Shown one piece after another: positions 13,280 to 22,600 of a stretch of 64,000 nt of DNA. Numbering within the stretch: the first letter of the stretch is position 1; each line of letters begins with the position of its first letter. The translations under genes were made by a program, and so were the position numbers. The stretch lies in NCBI GenBank assembly GCA_047967505.1, contig CM106539.1; one strand, written 5' to 3'. The notes beneath the pieces were generated by a model. That model searched no databases. It saw only the letters and a list, made by a program, of their open reading frames with translations, and was not told the origin of the DNA. The stretch comes from Dipteris shenzhenensis. Taxonomy: Eukaryota > Polypodiophyta > Polypodiopsida > Gleicheniales.

Positions 13280-14601
13280 CCATGCAAATGGTACTTGGTG
13301 GGCATGAAACTTTGCACAAGCCTTAAACTAGGTGATTTTAAGGCATGTGAAAAGTATGATAGCCATCAAGTACCATTTTCATGGGTACAAGGCCATTGAT
13401 GCATGTTCTCCTACACGGATGCATGATACATGGTGAAAAACAAGGGAATATGGTATCATCACCATGAAAATGGTGACCAATGGAAATGATACTTTGCATG
13501 GGCCTTAAAACAGGTGAGTTCAAGGCCAGTGCAAAGTACCATGGCCATCAGGTACCATTTTCTTGGCTAAAAGACCACCGAGGCATGCTTTCCTATGCCC
13601 ATGCATGGTGCAAGGTGAAAAACATGGGAATATGTCTTCTTCACCATGCAAATGGTACCCAATGTCCATGATACTTTGTGTGGGCCTTAAAATAGATGAG
13701 TTTAAGGCCCATGCAAAGTATCATGGCCATAAAATACCATTTTCATGGCTAGAAGACAACCGATGCATTTTTCTCTATGCCCACGTGTGATGCATGGTGA
13801 AAAACATGGAACTATGGCTTCTTCACCATGCAAATAGTATGTATGGTAAAAAATATGAAAATATGGCTTCTTCACCATGCAAATGGTACCCGATGGCCAT
13901 GATACTATTCTTGAACCTTAATATAGGAAATTCTAAGGCTTGTGCAAAGTATCATGGCCATCTTGTATGATTTGTATGGCTATAAGGCCACCTAGTCATT
14001 TTTCCCTATGCCCATGCATGATGCATGGTGAAAAACATGGAAATATGGTTCCTTTACCATCAAAATGGTACTTGATGGCCATGATACTTTTCATGAACCT
14101 TAATATAGGCTAGTTTCATGATTACAAAAAGTATTATGTCCATGGGTACCATTTGCATGGCTAGAAGACCATCGAGGCATTTTTCCCTATGCCCATGCGT
14201 GATGCATGGTGAAAAACATGGAAATAAGGCTTCTTCACCATGAAAATGGTACCCAATGGCCATGATACTTTGCATAGGTCTTAAAAGATGTGATTTTAAT
14301 GTTTTTTCATAGTATCATGGCCATCAAGTGCCATTTTCATGGCTAGAAAGCCACCTAGGCATTTTTTCCTATGCCCATGCATGGTGCATGGTGAAAAACA
14401 TTGAAATATGGCTTCTTCACCATGAAAATGGTGCCCAATGGCCATGATGCTTTGCATAAGCCTTAAAATGGTTGAATTTAAGGAACTTTAAAAGTATCAT
14501 GGACATTGGACACCATTCACATGGCTAGAAGACCACCGAGGCAGTTTTTCCTATGCTCATGCATGAAGCATGGTGAAAAACATGGTGATGCATTTTTCCC
14601 T
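13280..14601. repeat. 182-bp palindromic satellite, block A (7 full monomers plus one 49-bp partial)
   Basis: Monomers start with CCATGCAAATGG or CCATGAAAATGG at 13280, 13462, 13644, 13875, 14057, 14238 and 14420; spacing is 181-182 bp except for one 49-bp partial at 13826-13874. Each monomer contains a long inverted repeat. In the third, 13644-13691 pairs with 13701-13748 (48-nt arms, about eight mismatches, 9-nt loop). Between hairpins lies a near-perfect palindrome, CCATGCATGATGCATGG. The open frames crossing it are products of the repeat and not genes. Homologous blocks lie at 29560-30118 and 30947-32557. Confidence 0.93.
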
Positions 14602-14945
14602 CCCCTTCCCCTTGTTTCCAAAAAAAGCATGTTTAAATAGAAATCCTTTTTCCATTTCCCTTTCCCATTGTTTAAATTACAATGAATGTTTGCTTTGCCC
14701 TTCCCTTCCCCTTCCCCTTCCCCTTCTCATTCCCTATTTTCCTTCTCTTTTCTTGTTTTCCTTCTCCTTCTATTTCCCATTTCCCTTCCCCTTCCATTTG
14801 CCCCTCCCCTTCCCCTTTCCCTTTCACTTCAAAGTGCTAAAATAGAATGCATGTGTTCTTTCCCTTCCCTTCCATTTTCCCTTCCCCTTTCCCTTTCACT
14901 TTCCCTTCCCTTTCATTTCCCTTCCCCTTTCACTTTCCCTTGGTG
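14590..14945. repeat. Polypyrimidine tract of CCCTTCC-type repeats
   Basis: About 350 bp almost purely C/T on the plus strand, built from CTTCCC, CCTTCCCC and TTTCCC units, with a few interruptions (AAAAAAGCATG near 14620, AAGTGCTAAAATAGAATGC near 14830). It adjoins satellite block A directly. Such strand-asymmetric tracts can form triplex DNA and cause polymerase slippage. It produces long spurious Pro/Ser/Leu frames. Confidence 0.88.
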
Positions 14946-16584
14946 ATATCTATTGATGGAAGGACCTAGTCATGACTTTCTCTTATCTGACTCATGAGGG
15001 GTGAAGAACCAAGAGGCAAAAGAAGAGCAATTGTGACTAGGTTCTTCCATCAAGAGAGGACACTGAGTTAAAGAAGGAAGGTTGCAAGCTGAAGGTAGAG
15101 AGGAGATTGGCATGAAGAAGAAAGGTTGCAAGCCAAAGTCAAACATGGATTTCTGTTTCCCTAGCCATTGATTATTGTTTCCCTTCCCCTTCAAAGTGTT
15201 TGAATAGATTGCATGTTTCCTTGTTTAAATAGAATACATGTTTCTTTTTATGGGAGTTTGCATTCTAGATTTTAAATGTAATGTTTGCTTTGATTCCATG
15301 AAGGATGGCATGAGGGGGATTGAGTGGAGGGGTTTAAAATAGACCCTTCGATACTACTAGCTTAGTAGTACAGAGAAGGATCTCAAATTACTCACAGGGT
15401 GGCTATATCTCAACAATAGGGAAAAACTCCTATGCAAGTTTGAGGAGGAGAGATAGTGACTATTGGGTCCGTTGGCCTCCATAGAGGTCTCCCAAGCTAC
15501 CACCCATGGTGGAGCTAGGGAGAGGTAGAGTGAGCATCGATGTGGATGGTTTGGCTTTAGTACGGCTAGTGCCACTAGGGGTAGTCAAGCCAACTTCCAA
15601 ACTTCCACCACCCTCCCCTATTCGGTTAATAGGGAGTTTGAAATGATCATGAATACTAGAGGTACTCAGATTATTAGCCAAATGCATGGGCTTTGCTCCT
15701 TTAAATTCAAGAGGGTGGTGATGGATTTCCGCAAGTAACCAAAAACAAAAAGGATTAGGTCTTGGAGACATTGAAGGAAGAGTTTCAAGAGATGAGTGAG
15801 GAGCTCAAGTTTAACAATAATTGGATGTTGAGCAAGATGGCTGCTGTGCTAAAGTTGTGGAAAGACCAAATCTGCAAGAAGGTAAAGAAAGGAAAATCAG
15901 AGCCTGCTTGGGTCCACCCAAAACTTCAAAAATTGTGAAAAGGGAATTAAAGGATCCCAAGAAGTAGAACCAATGAAAGCACACAATGGCTTTGAGGAAG
16001 AGTAAAGTGGGCCAATGTGGACTTAGGTGGCAAGGCCATAATTTATGTTTGTTTTGTAAGTACCTATTGTTTCACTCTTTTAGTTTGTAATTTTGAAATG
16101 CAGAATGTCAATAACTGAAACTAACATGTATTTTTATAATGTTAGGAAATGAAAATGTCCAGGAGTATACACATGAGGAATATTGGTGTGCATATAGTAC
16201 CAATACACAAAAATTGATGGGCTTGCTCATAGAGAGAGGGGAATTTGTGCCCTTGCTCAATGTAAGCCCTTACTACACCCATTTATTTTCAAATGCTCAA
16301 ATTAAACAATTAAAAGATATACTTACCTCTAACACATGTTCGGTTGAACAATAGGATGGAGACAAGTATTTGGATCAAGCCCAACAAGAAGGTGGAGAAG
16401 CAAGAAGATGGGACATTGTCAATGACAATGGGAGTAAAGATCAAAATGATGGGAGTGGTGGCTTAGAGGTGGGAGCAACCACTCGGACTAATTTCTTGTA
16501 TATATGATGTATAGGAAAAATTTGACCTCCACTATAGTGTAATACAAACCTTTATACCTGCCCTAAAATAATTTTGGAAAAAAA
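14946..16584. other. No intact gene; two coding-like plus-strand segments of unknown family
   Basis: Segment 15769-15938 reads as about 56 codons of a Lys/Glu-rich helical peptide (TLKEEFQEMSEELKFNN... through KKGKSEPAWVHP). Segment 16139-16354 encodes 71 residues with a hydrophobic core (QKLMGLLIERGEFVPLLNV). Stops separate them. Both may be parts of a transposon-borne accessory protein, since they lie between two motif clusters flanking the TNP2 remnant, but that is inference. The remaining sequence looks non-coding. Confidence 0.35.
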
Positions 16585-16860
16585 AAAGCATCGAAATTTC
16601 TATCAAAACAACTTTGGGTTTTTAACCATCGTCGATATTACCATCAATACTAGCATCAAAAGTTGTTTACCAACGTCAGTAATAGCATCGATATTACTGT
16701 CAAAAATAGACATGTAAAACTTTGGCAAGCATTGAAAATACCATTGATATTTTCATCAAAATATCATTTATCGATGGAAATTTTGATGTGATTTGCAACA
16801 CTAATATCAACGCTACCCTATCAATGCTATCTGCGATGCTTTCCAGAGTTTAAAATAATA
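16585..16860. repeat. Dense cluster of CATCGATATTAC-type motifs
   Basis: At least eight related motifs in 270 bp (CATCGTCGATATTACC, TAGCATCGATATTACTG, CATTGATATTTTCATC, AATATCAACGCTACC, TATCAATGCTATC), in both orientations. It is the densest of the three clusters around the TNP2 remnant and has the look of a DNA-transposon subterminal region. CACTATAGTG at about 16532 is a small palindrome nearby, not a convincing terminus. Confidence 0.45.
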
Positions 16861-17219
16861 TTTAATATATTTTTCGTAAAAAAATGTCAAAATGAGGGAA
16901 ACAATTTTACTGCTACACTAACCCAAATCATGGGATTTGAAATTTAAAGTTGGATTCATGAGCCCACCCATGTTGGTGAGGACTACTTTTCTTGGTTATC
17001 CTACTGGATCACTTCCTCGTTGTGTACCTCATAGGTTGCATTATTGAATTAATTCAATAAAGCATTGTGGGAGGCCAACCTTCCTTCTAAGCCATTATCT
17101 AAGGCCTACAAGGAGGAGGCTTCAACAATCCTCCTTTTGATTCCATGTGTTACAAAAATTATATTTCTGATATATCTTGCTTAAGACATTATTATTTTAG
17201 TCAAGTGTGACTATGGCAA
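16861..17219. other. Left flank of the intact copia insertion; no gene
   Basis: AT-rich, non-coding. The last five bases, GGCAA (17215-17219), are the left target-site copy of the copia insertion; the right copy at 24284-24288 is GGAAA. The same pre-insertion locus continues at 24289. Confidence 0.5.
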
Positions 17220-17476
17220 TGTTGAGAGTTCACGCTCAACATCATGTGATCATGTGTGCATAGCACCATCACGTGATCATATGTGCATAGCACTAACCTT
17301 ATAGAGTGCTATAAAGGAAAGGGTTAGATCCCCTAACCCTAACCCTAAAAGGGTTTGTATATATTCTATTTTTTCAACTAATTCTAGTGTACAGTTAGTC
17401 ATTTGTGGTGTGCTCTCTAGCTGTGCCCTCTCTCCTCATCTCCACTCTTCTCCTCTCCCCTCTTCATATTTTGTCA
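17220..17476 (+). repeat. 5' LTR of the intact copia element
   Basis: Starts TGTTGAGAG and ends TTTTGTCA. The terminal GTTGAG...CTCAAC forms a small hairpin. A ~26-bp direct repeat (GTGATCATGTGTGCATAGCACC / GTGATCATATGTGCATAGCACT, each given in part) follows. Candidate TATA elements are CTATAAAGG near 17309 and GTATATATT near 17357. CCCTAACCCTAACCCTAAAA at 17331-17350 resembles plant telomere repeats. Confidence 0.95.
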
Positions 17477-17488
17477 TGGTATCAGAGC
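17477..17488 (+). other. Primer-binding site (initiator tRNA-Met)
   Basis: TGGTATCAGAGC directly follows the LTR end. It is complementary to the 3' end of plant initiator tRNA-Met and is the standard primer site for minus-strand synthesis in copia elements. Confidence 0.95.
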
Positions 17489-19687
17489 ATGGTTCTGCCT
17501 TCCGTTGAGGCGCCATCCTTCTTGTGAGAGAGATTGAGAGATTGAGTGTTCCATTCTCTTCCGTTGAGAGAAACTTCCGTCCATCGGAGATTTCCGTCAT
17601 TTGTTCTTGAGAGATTTCCGTCATTGAGAGCGTAAGAGAGTCCTTTGAGTAGTTTCTTTGTGAGGATCCATGTGAGGAGAGATTTGAAAGGTTTGAGAGA
17701 GAGAGATCTATAGGGAGCGACGCCACGAGCTGCATGAGCAGCAAATCTGAAGCAGCACCTACGACTCTCTACAGACAGACTGCACGATTGCTGATACGCC
17801 TCAATAGCATGGTCAGCCAGTCACTCCAAGCTCCCTAGCCTTCCATCGAAAGAAACGTACTTCAGTAGTGCCTGAGCAGCAAGCTCGACATTCGACAGAA
17901 AAGCAGCAAGCCCACAGTTTAGGTCTGTGCCTCCATCTGCAAACAGCCAACGGGCTAGGCTCCTACGACGAAGACCTCTCAGCAGCAGCCACCGGCAACG
18001 ACCAACGATCTCCTGCGGCTCTTCTATCGACCAACTCGCCATCTACAGCAGTAGCCGCCAGCTCCAACGACGAGCTCCTCTATCGACCAACGAGGGACCT
18101 CCACAAACAACGACGCCATTCGCAGCTCCACGGTCGACCTCCAATAGCTCCGTGCACCGACGACGACCGCAGCAACAAGCCCTACAACCGACAGAACGAG
18201 CTTCCAACCTTCGCAGAGCTTCGCCGTAGCGACCCACGGACGAGCTTCCAGCTGCACGTAAAGATTGACAGGAGAGTTTCCAGGCTTCAACGTAGAGATT
18301 GACGGAAGAGCTCCCGAAGAGCTTCGACGTAAAGATTTGACGGAAGAAGAGCTCGAAGTTTTGAACGTAAAGATCCAAACTCCCATTTGGAAAATACACA
18401 GAAAGCCTTTCGTAAGAGGAGGTCACAGGGTGGAAGAAGGCTACGCAGCGGCGGCTTCTCCAACGACCAGTTGATCGTAGAAGACGACGGAATCCCGAGA
18501 TTCCGTCGGTATCTTCCAAGATTCCGATCGTCGTCATTGTGACACGTGGCATCTACCTTATCACCAACCCTATCCACCCAGGGTCACCACACACACAGGT
18601 GTGGTCAAGGATCAGCCACGTGGCATCCTTATCCACACTGTCACGTCACCAACTGCCACGTCAGCTGCCACGTCACCAACTGCCACGTCAGCTGCCACGT
18701 CACCGACTGCCACGTCAGCTGCCACGTCATCTGCCACGTCATCTGCCACGTCATCTGTGCCACGTCATCATTGCCACGTCATCAGTGCCACGTCATCAGT
18801 GACACCTCAGCACTGCCACCTCAGCACAGAGCTTCACTGGCACACCTCTTGCTAAGCACAGTGCCACATCATCACTGCATGTGACTCACAGTGACACATC
18901 ATCATTGAGCACCATTTGCACTCCTTTTGCCCCTCCACCTAGATCAAGTCATATCTCTTGATCCAGGAAGAATTTGAGGGTGCTCCAAAAAGGAAAGTCG
19001 CTCGATTTTTTGTGCTCTACGCGCTCGTTACATCACGCGCACATTTCGGCGCAAGTTACACTCACATTTGAGCCTCGCCGACAAAACCACTTCCTTCACG
19101 CACATTTGCCTCTACATCGACGCATCTGACCCAGCACTTAAAAAGAACAAAGGAAAAGGAATTATTTGCTGCTCTTTCATCGATCGACGGTTGGTTTAGA
19201 TCTAGATCAGAGTAGACTAGATCGCCATAGAGGGGACGCTTTGAATTCCCCAAGTTGCCAATCTAAGCCATGCCCGAAATTCCCGACTAGTACCTACTCG
19301 GAGTCAGTCCATACGCTCACATCCGATTTCACATCATTACATTACCTGAAATCTTACGTTCATCAGTTCAGTGAGCAGACTTCAGAGTTCAGAGGCATTG
19401 CAGATTGATTCAGTGGGCAGATAGCACTTGATTTCACACACACATGCCACCATTGTAAAGCCTATTTGGCTATCTCACGGCATCGTGCACATCATTTTTT
19501 CAGCCTTGTAAAGCCTCTTGGCTATTCCCGGCATCATTGCCACAAGCCTTGTAACACAGGTCAGATCTTATTTACTGCAGTTCTATCTTCACCGACGGTA
19601 CAGAGATTTCACTTGGCATCTTCAGTGTATTTGCAGTTGATTCATACAGAGTTTTCCAGGACACTTTTTGAGTACATTGTTTGCACC
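17489..19687 (+). other. Long leader (5' UTR) of the intact copia element
   Basis: A 2.2-kb untranslated leader separates the primer site from gag. It starts with GAGAGATT-rich sequence, followed by a CAGC-rich stretch of overlapping short frames (17868-18552), the ACGT-core array (18543-18795), and a stretch shared with other copia fragments in the window (AGAATTTGAGGGTGCTCC near 18970, TGCTCTACGCGCTCG near 19011). Such a length is unusual. Short upstream ATGs would hinder scanning, so a spliced or internally initiated mRNA is possible. No splice evidence is available. Confidence 0.75.
18543..18795 (+). promoter_or_regulatory. Array of ACGT-core motifs: two G-boxes and twelve CACGTCA repeats
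   Basis: CACGTG lies at 18543-18548 and 18617-18622. From 18642 to 18795 there are twelve CACGTCA copies, eleven of them CCACGTCA, in units such as GCCACGTCACCAACT, GCCACGTCAGCT and GCCACGTCATCT. ACGT-core elements are binding sites of plant bZIP factors (ABF/ABI5, HY5, TGA classes). Placement downstream of the LTR would make this an internal enhancer; function is inferred. The repeat is free of stops in all frames, producing spurious overlapping open frames. Confidence 0.8.
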
Positions 19688-22600
19688 ATGTCAACTAGCA
19701 ACCTCAATTTGGAGGCATCTGCTAAGTTAGACAACTCCAATTACGGTACATGGAAATACCGAATGGAGACCATTCTTGTGCTTCAGGACAAATGGGAGTA
19801 TGTTGATGGATCCATACCTAGACCATTGGCCGATCCAGCCACCAGTAGCTCTACTCCATCTGTTGTCACAGCACCAGCAACGGGATCTACATCGGGATCT
19901 ACATCTACACAAACAGTTTCCGCACCAGTAGCAGATCCTGCCATTGCCCGAGCTCAAGCAGAATGGGATAAGAAAGACAAGTATGCCTATCACCTGATCA
20001 AGCAGAATGTGCAAGATGTCATGCTAGCACAGCTCAACACAGTCAAGACATCAAAAGAAGCATGGGATATGTTCGCAGCTCTCTACGAGTCCAAGAACAC
20101 ATCCAGGATTCTCACCTTGAGAAACCAGATCAACCAGAGTTTCCGCAATAGCAATGAAACCGGTCATGCTTATGTACTCCGCATCAAAGACTACAACAAT
20201 CAACTTGCAGCAGCAGGAGAGACTATGAATCCCGTAGAAATGGTTCAAGTAATCCTGAATGGACTAGGAGAGGGATATGAGAATCTAGTCCAGAGTATTG
20301 CCATCCAACGGCAAATTCCAACACTGGAAGAACTTCAGTCAGTTCTACTTGGTGAAGAACTCAGGACTCAGGCCATTCAAGCACGTAAAGGTCATTCTAA
20401 TGATCAGGCATTCACAGCTTCAGACAGAAGCAGAGGCAAAGGCGGAAACAGAGGTAGATCATATCAGAAAAGTGGTCAAAATCAAAGTCAGAATCAGCAT
20501 CAGCAGCATCCTCAGCAACATCAAAATCAGCAAAGAGGAAATCATTCCAACAGAGGAAGATTCCAAGGACGAGGGAATGCATCCACCAATGTGTCAAACA
20601 TTCAATGCAACTATTGTCACAAGTTTGGACACTATGAAAGAGATTGCCGCAAGAAGCAGTATGACCAAGGCGGTCAATCCAGCAGTAATCGAGGGAATTC
20701 TCGAGGAAGAGGAAATCATCGTGGTGGACATTCTAGTCACAGTCATTTTGCAAATGAACATGGGAATATGTTTCTTGCAAGTGAGGAATTGCATCAGACT
20801 GATACAATGCACCTAGACACTGATTTCAATCCCAAAGAGGATTTCAGCTATCAAGTCGACCAAGTGGAACAGGATCCTTGGTACATCGACAGCGGTGCAT
20901 CATCTCATATGACAAATCATCAGGAATGGTTCACAGAAATGAAGCCATTAGAAGGTCAAAAGAATGTCATTTATACAGCAGACAATACACCGAATCCGGT
21001 TCAAGGGACAGGTGTTATCCCTATGAACAATTTCACTGGTACAAAAGGATTAGTCAAAGATGTGCTCTATGTTCCAAAGCTCAGCAAGAACCTTTTGTCA
21101 GTAGGTCAAATGACGGAACACAACTACAAAATCATCTTCGACGGTGATGAATGCACTATCAGAGACAAATCCAAAAGAGGTCAGCTAGTGGCAAAAGGTG
21201 TCAAGGAAGGACGCTTGTACAGGATGCTAGCTACAGTACCAGATAAGCATGCCATGTCAGCTCAAATGCAACAGATGCCACTATCTGCAAAATGGCACAA
21301 GAGATATGGTCATGTCAACTTCAAGTACTTGTTAGATCTAAGGAATCAAAATATGGCAATTGGGATTCCGAAGCTACAGTTTCTTGGAAAAGTTTGTGAA
21401 GCATGCTGCTTCGGCAAACAAAAGCGAACCAACTTTGTCAGAAGTACCTCTCGTGCACGAGGTATTCTTAATTTAATTCATACAGATGTATGGGGTTATG
21501 CCCAGACCCGCAGCATCAATGGTTCACTTTATTACTTGACCTTCATCGACGACTACAGCAGATATTGTTGGGTCTACTTTCTGAAAGAGAAATCTGAAGT
21601 GTTTGCCAGATTTCAAGAATTCAAAGCCATGGTAGAAAACCAAACAGGCAGAAAGATCAAGGTCATGAGATCAGACAGAGGAGGTGAATACATGTCTTCA
21701 GCCTTCATGAACTTTTGCAAAACTCACGGCATTCGAAGACAATTCACATGTGCAGATACTCCTCAGCAAAATGCAATAGCTGAAAGGAAGAATGGGACTT
21801 TAGCAGACAGTGCTAGAGCAATGCTTAGTGAAAAGCATCTTCCGAATCAGTATTGGGCAGAAGCAATAGCTACAGCTAACTACTTGCTTAATCGGCTTCC
21901 TACCGAACCGATACAAGGAATGACTCCTTATGAAGCATTCACTGGACACAAGCCACGCATTGGGCATCTCCGCATATTTGGTTGCATAGCATATGCCCAC
22001 ATACATGATGATCATCGCAGGAAATTGGATGCGAAGTCACGCAAATGCATCATGGTTGGCTACAGTGATGAGAGTAAAGCATACAAATTGTATGATCCCA
22101 TCAACCGCAAAGTCATTATCTCCAGAGATGTAATCTTCGATGAGGAATCAGAATGGAAAACCTCACCTACACCGGAGATAGAAGCATCGACTTCACAGTC
22201 ATCTACAGAACAGGTTGATGAAGAAGAGCAAGAATTGCCAGCAACACCCCAATCAGCGTCACAGCAGCTCAGACGGTCTACTAGGGAAAGCAGACCACCA
22301 GCCAGATTGACATATGCTCAGAAAGGCAAAGCAATTCAGGTGGAAACCACCAACTATGCTCTTATGACTACCATCATGGCTACAGAAGAGCCAGTGTACT
22401 TCGAAGACGCAGTAGATAAGCCAGAATGGCAAACTGCAATGAATGAAGAAATGGATGCTTTGTATAACAATAACACTTGGGAATTATGTGACCTTCCACC
22501 AGGAAAGAAGGCCATAGCCAACAAATGGGTATACAAAGTGAAGTACAATCCAGATGGCAGTATTCAGAGATACAAAGCCAGATTAGTTGCAAAAGGATTT

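Noticed and set aside
13338-14275. Several frames and a CRISPR-like look of regular repeats
   Set aside because: Repeats are 182 bp and contiguous with no unique spacers and no cas genes; this is a eukaryotic satellite.
14570-14946. Two Pro/Phe/Ser-rich frames
   Set aside because: Translation of the polypyrimidine tract.
17331-17350. Interstitial telomere
   Set aside because: Only about three CCCTAA units, present at the same place in all LTRs of the family; it is part of the LTR.
17868-18552. Overlapping frames of 100-169 codons on both strands in the copia leader
   Set aside because: No recognised domain, frames on both strands and in competing phases; most likely composition effect of CAGC/GACGA-rich leader. 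An accessory protein cannot be wholly excluded.
18539-18884. Three overlapping plus-strand frames of 84-112 codons
   Set aside because: The CACGTCA array has no stop in any frame; all three translate into simple repeats (for example CHV.CHVTNCHV or ATSAATSPTATS).
20298-20816. 172-codon plus-strand frame inside gag
   Set aside because: Overlaps the gag/nucleocapsid part of the intact copia polyprotein in another frame; no independent support.
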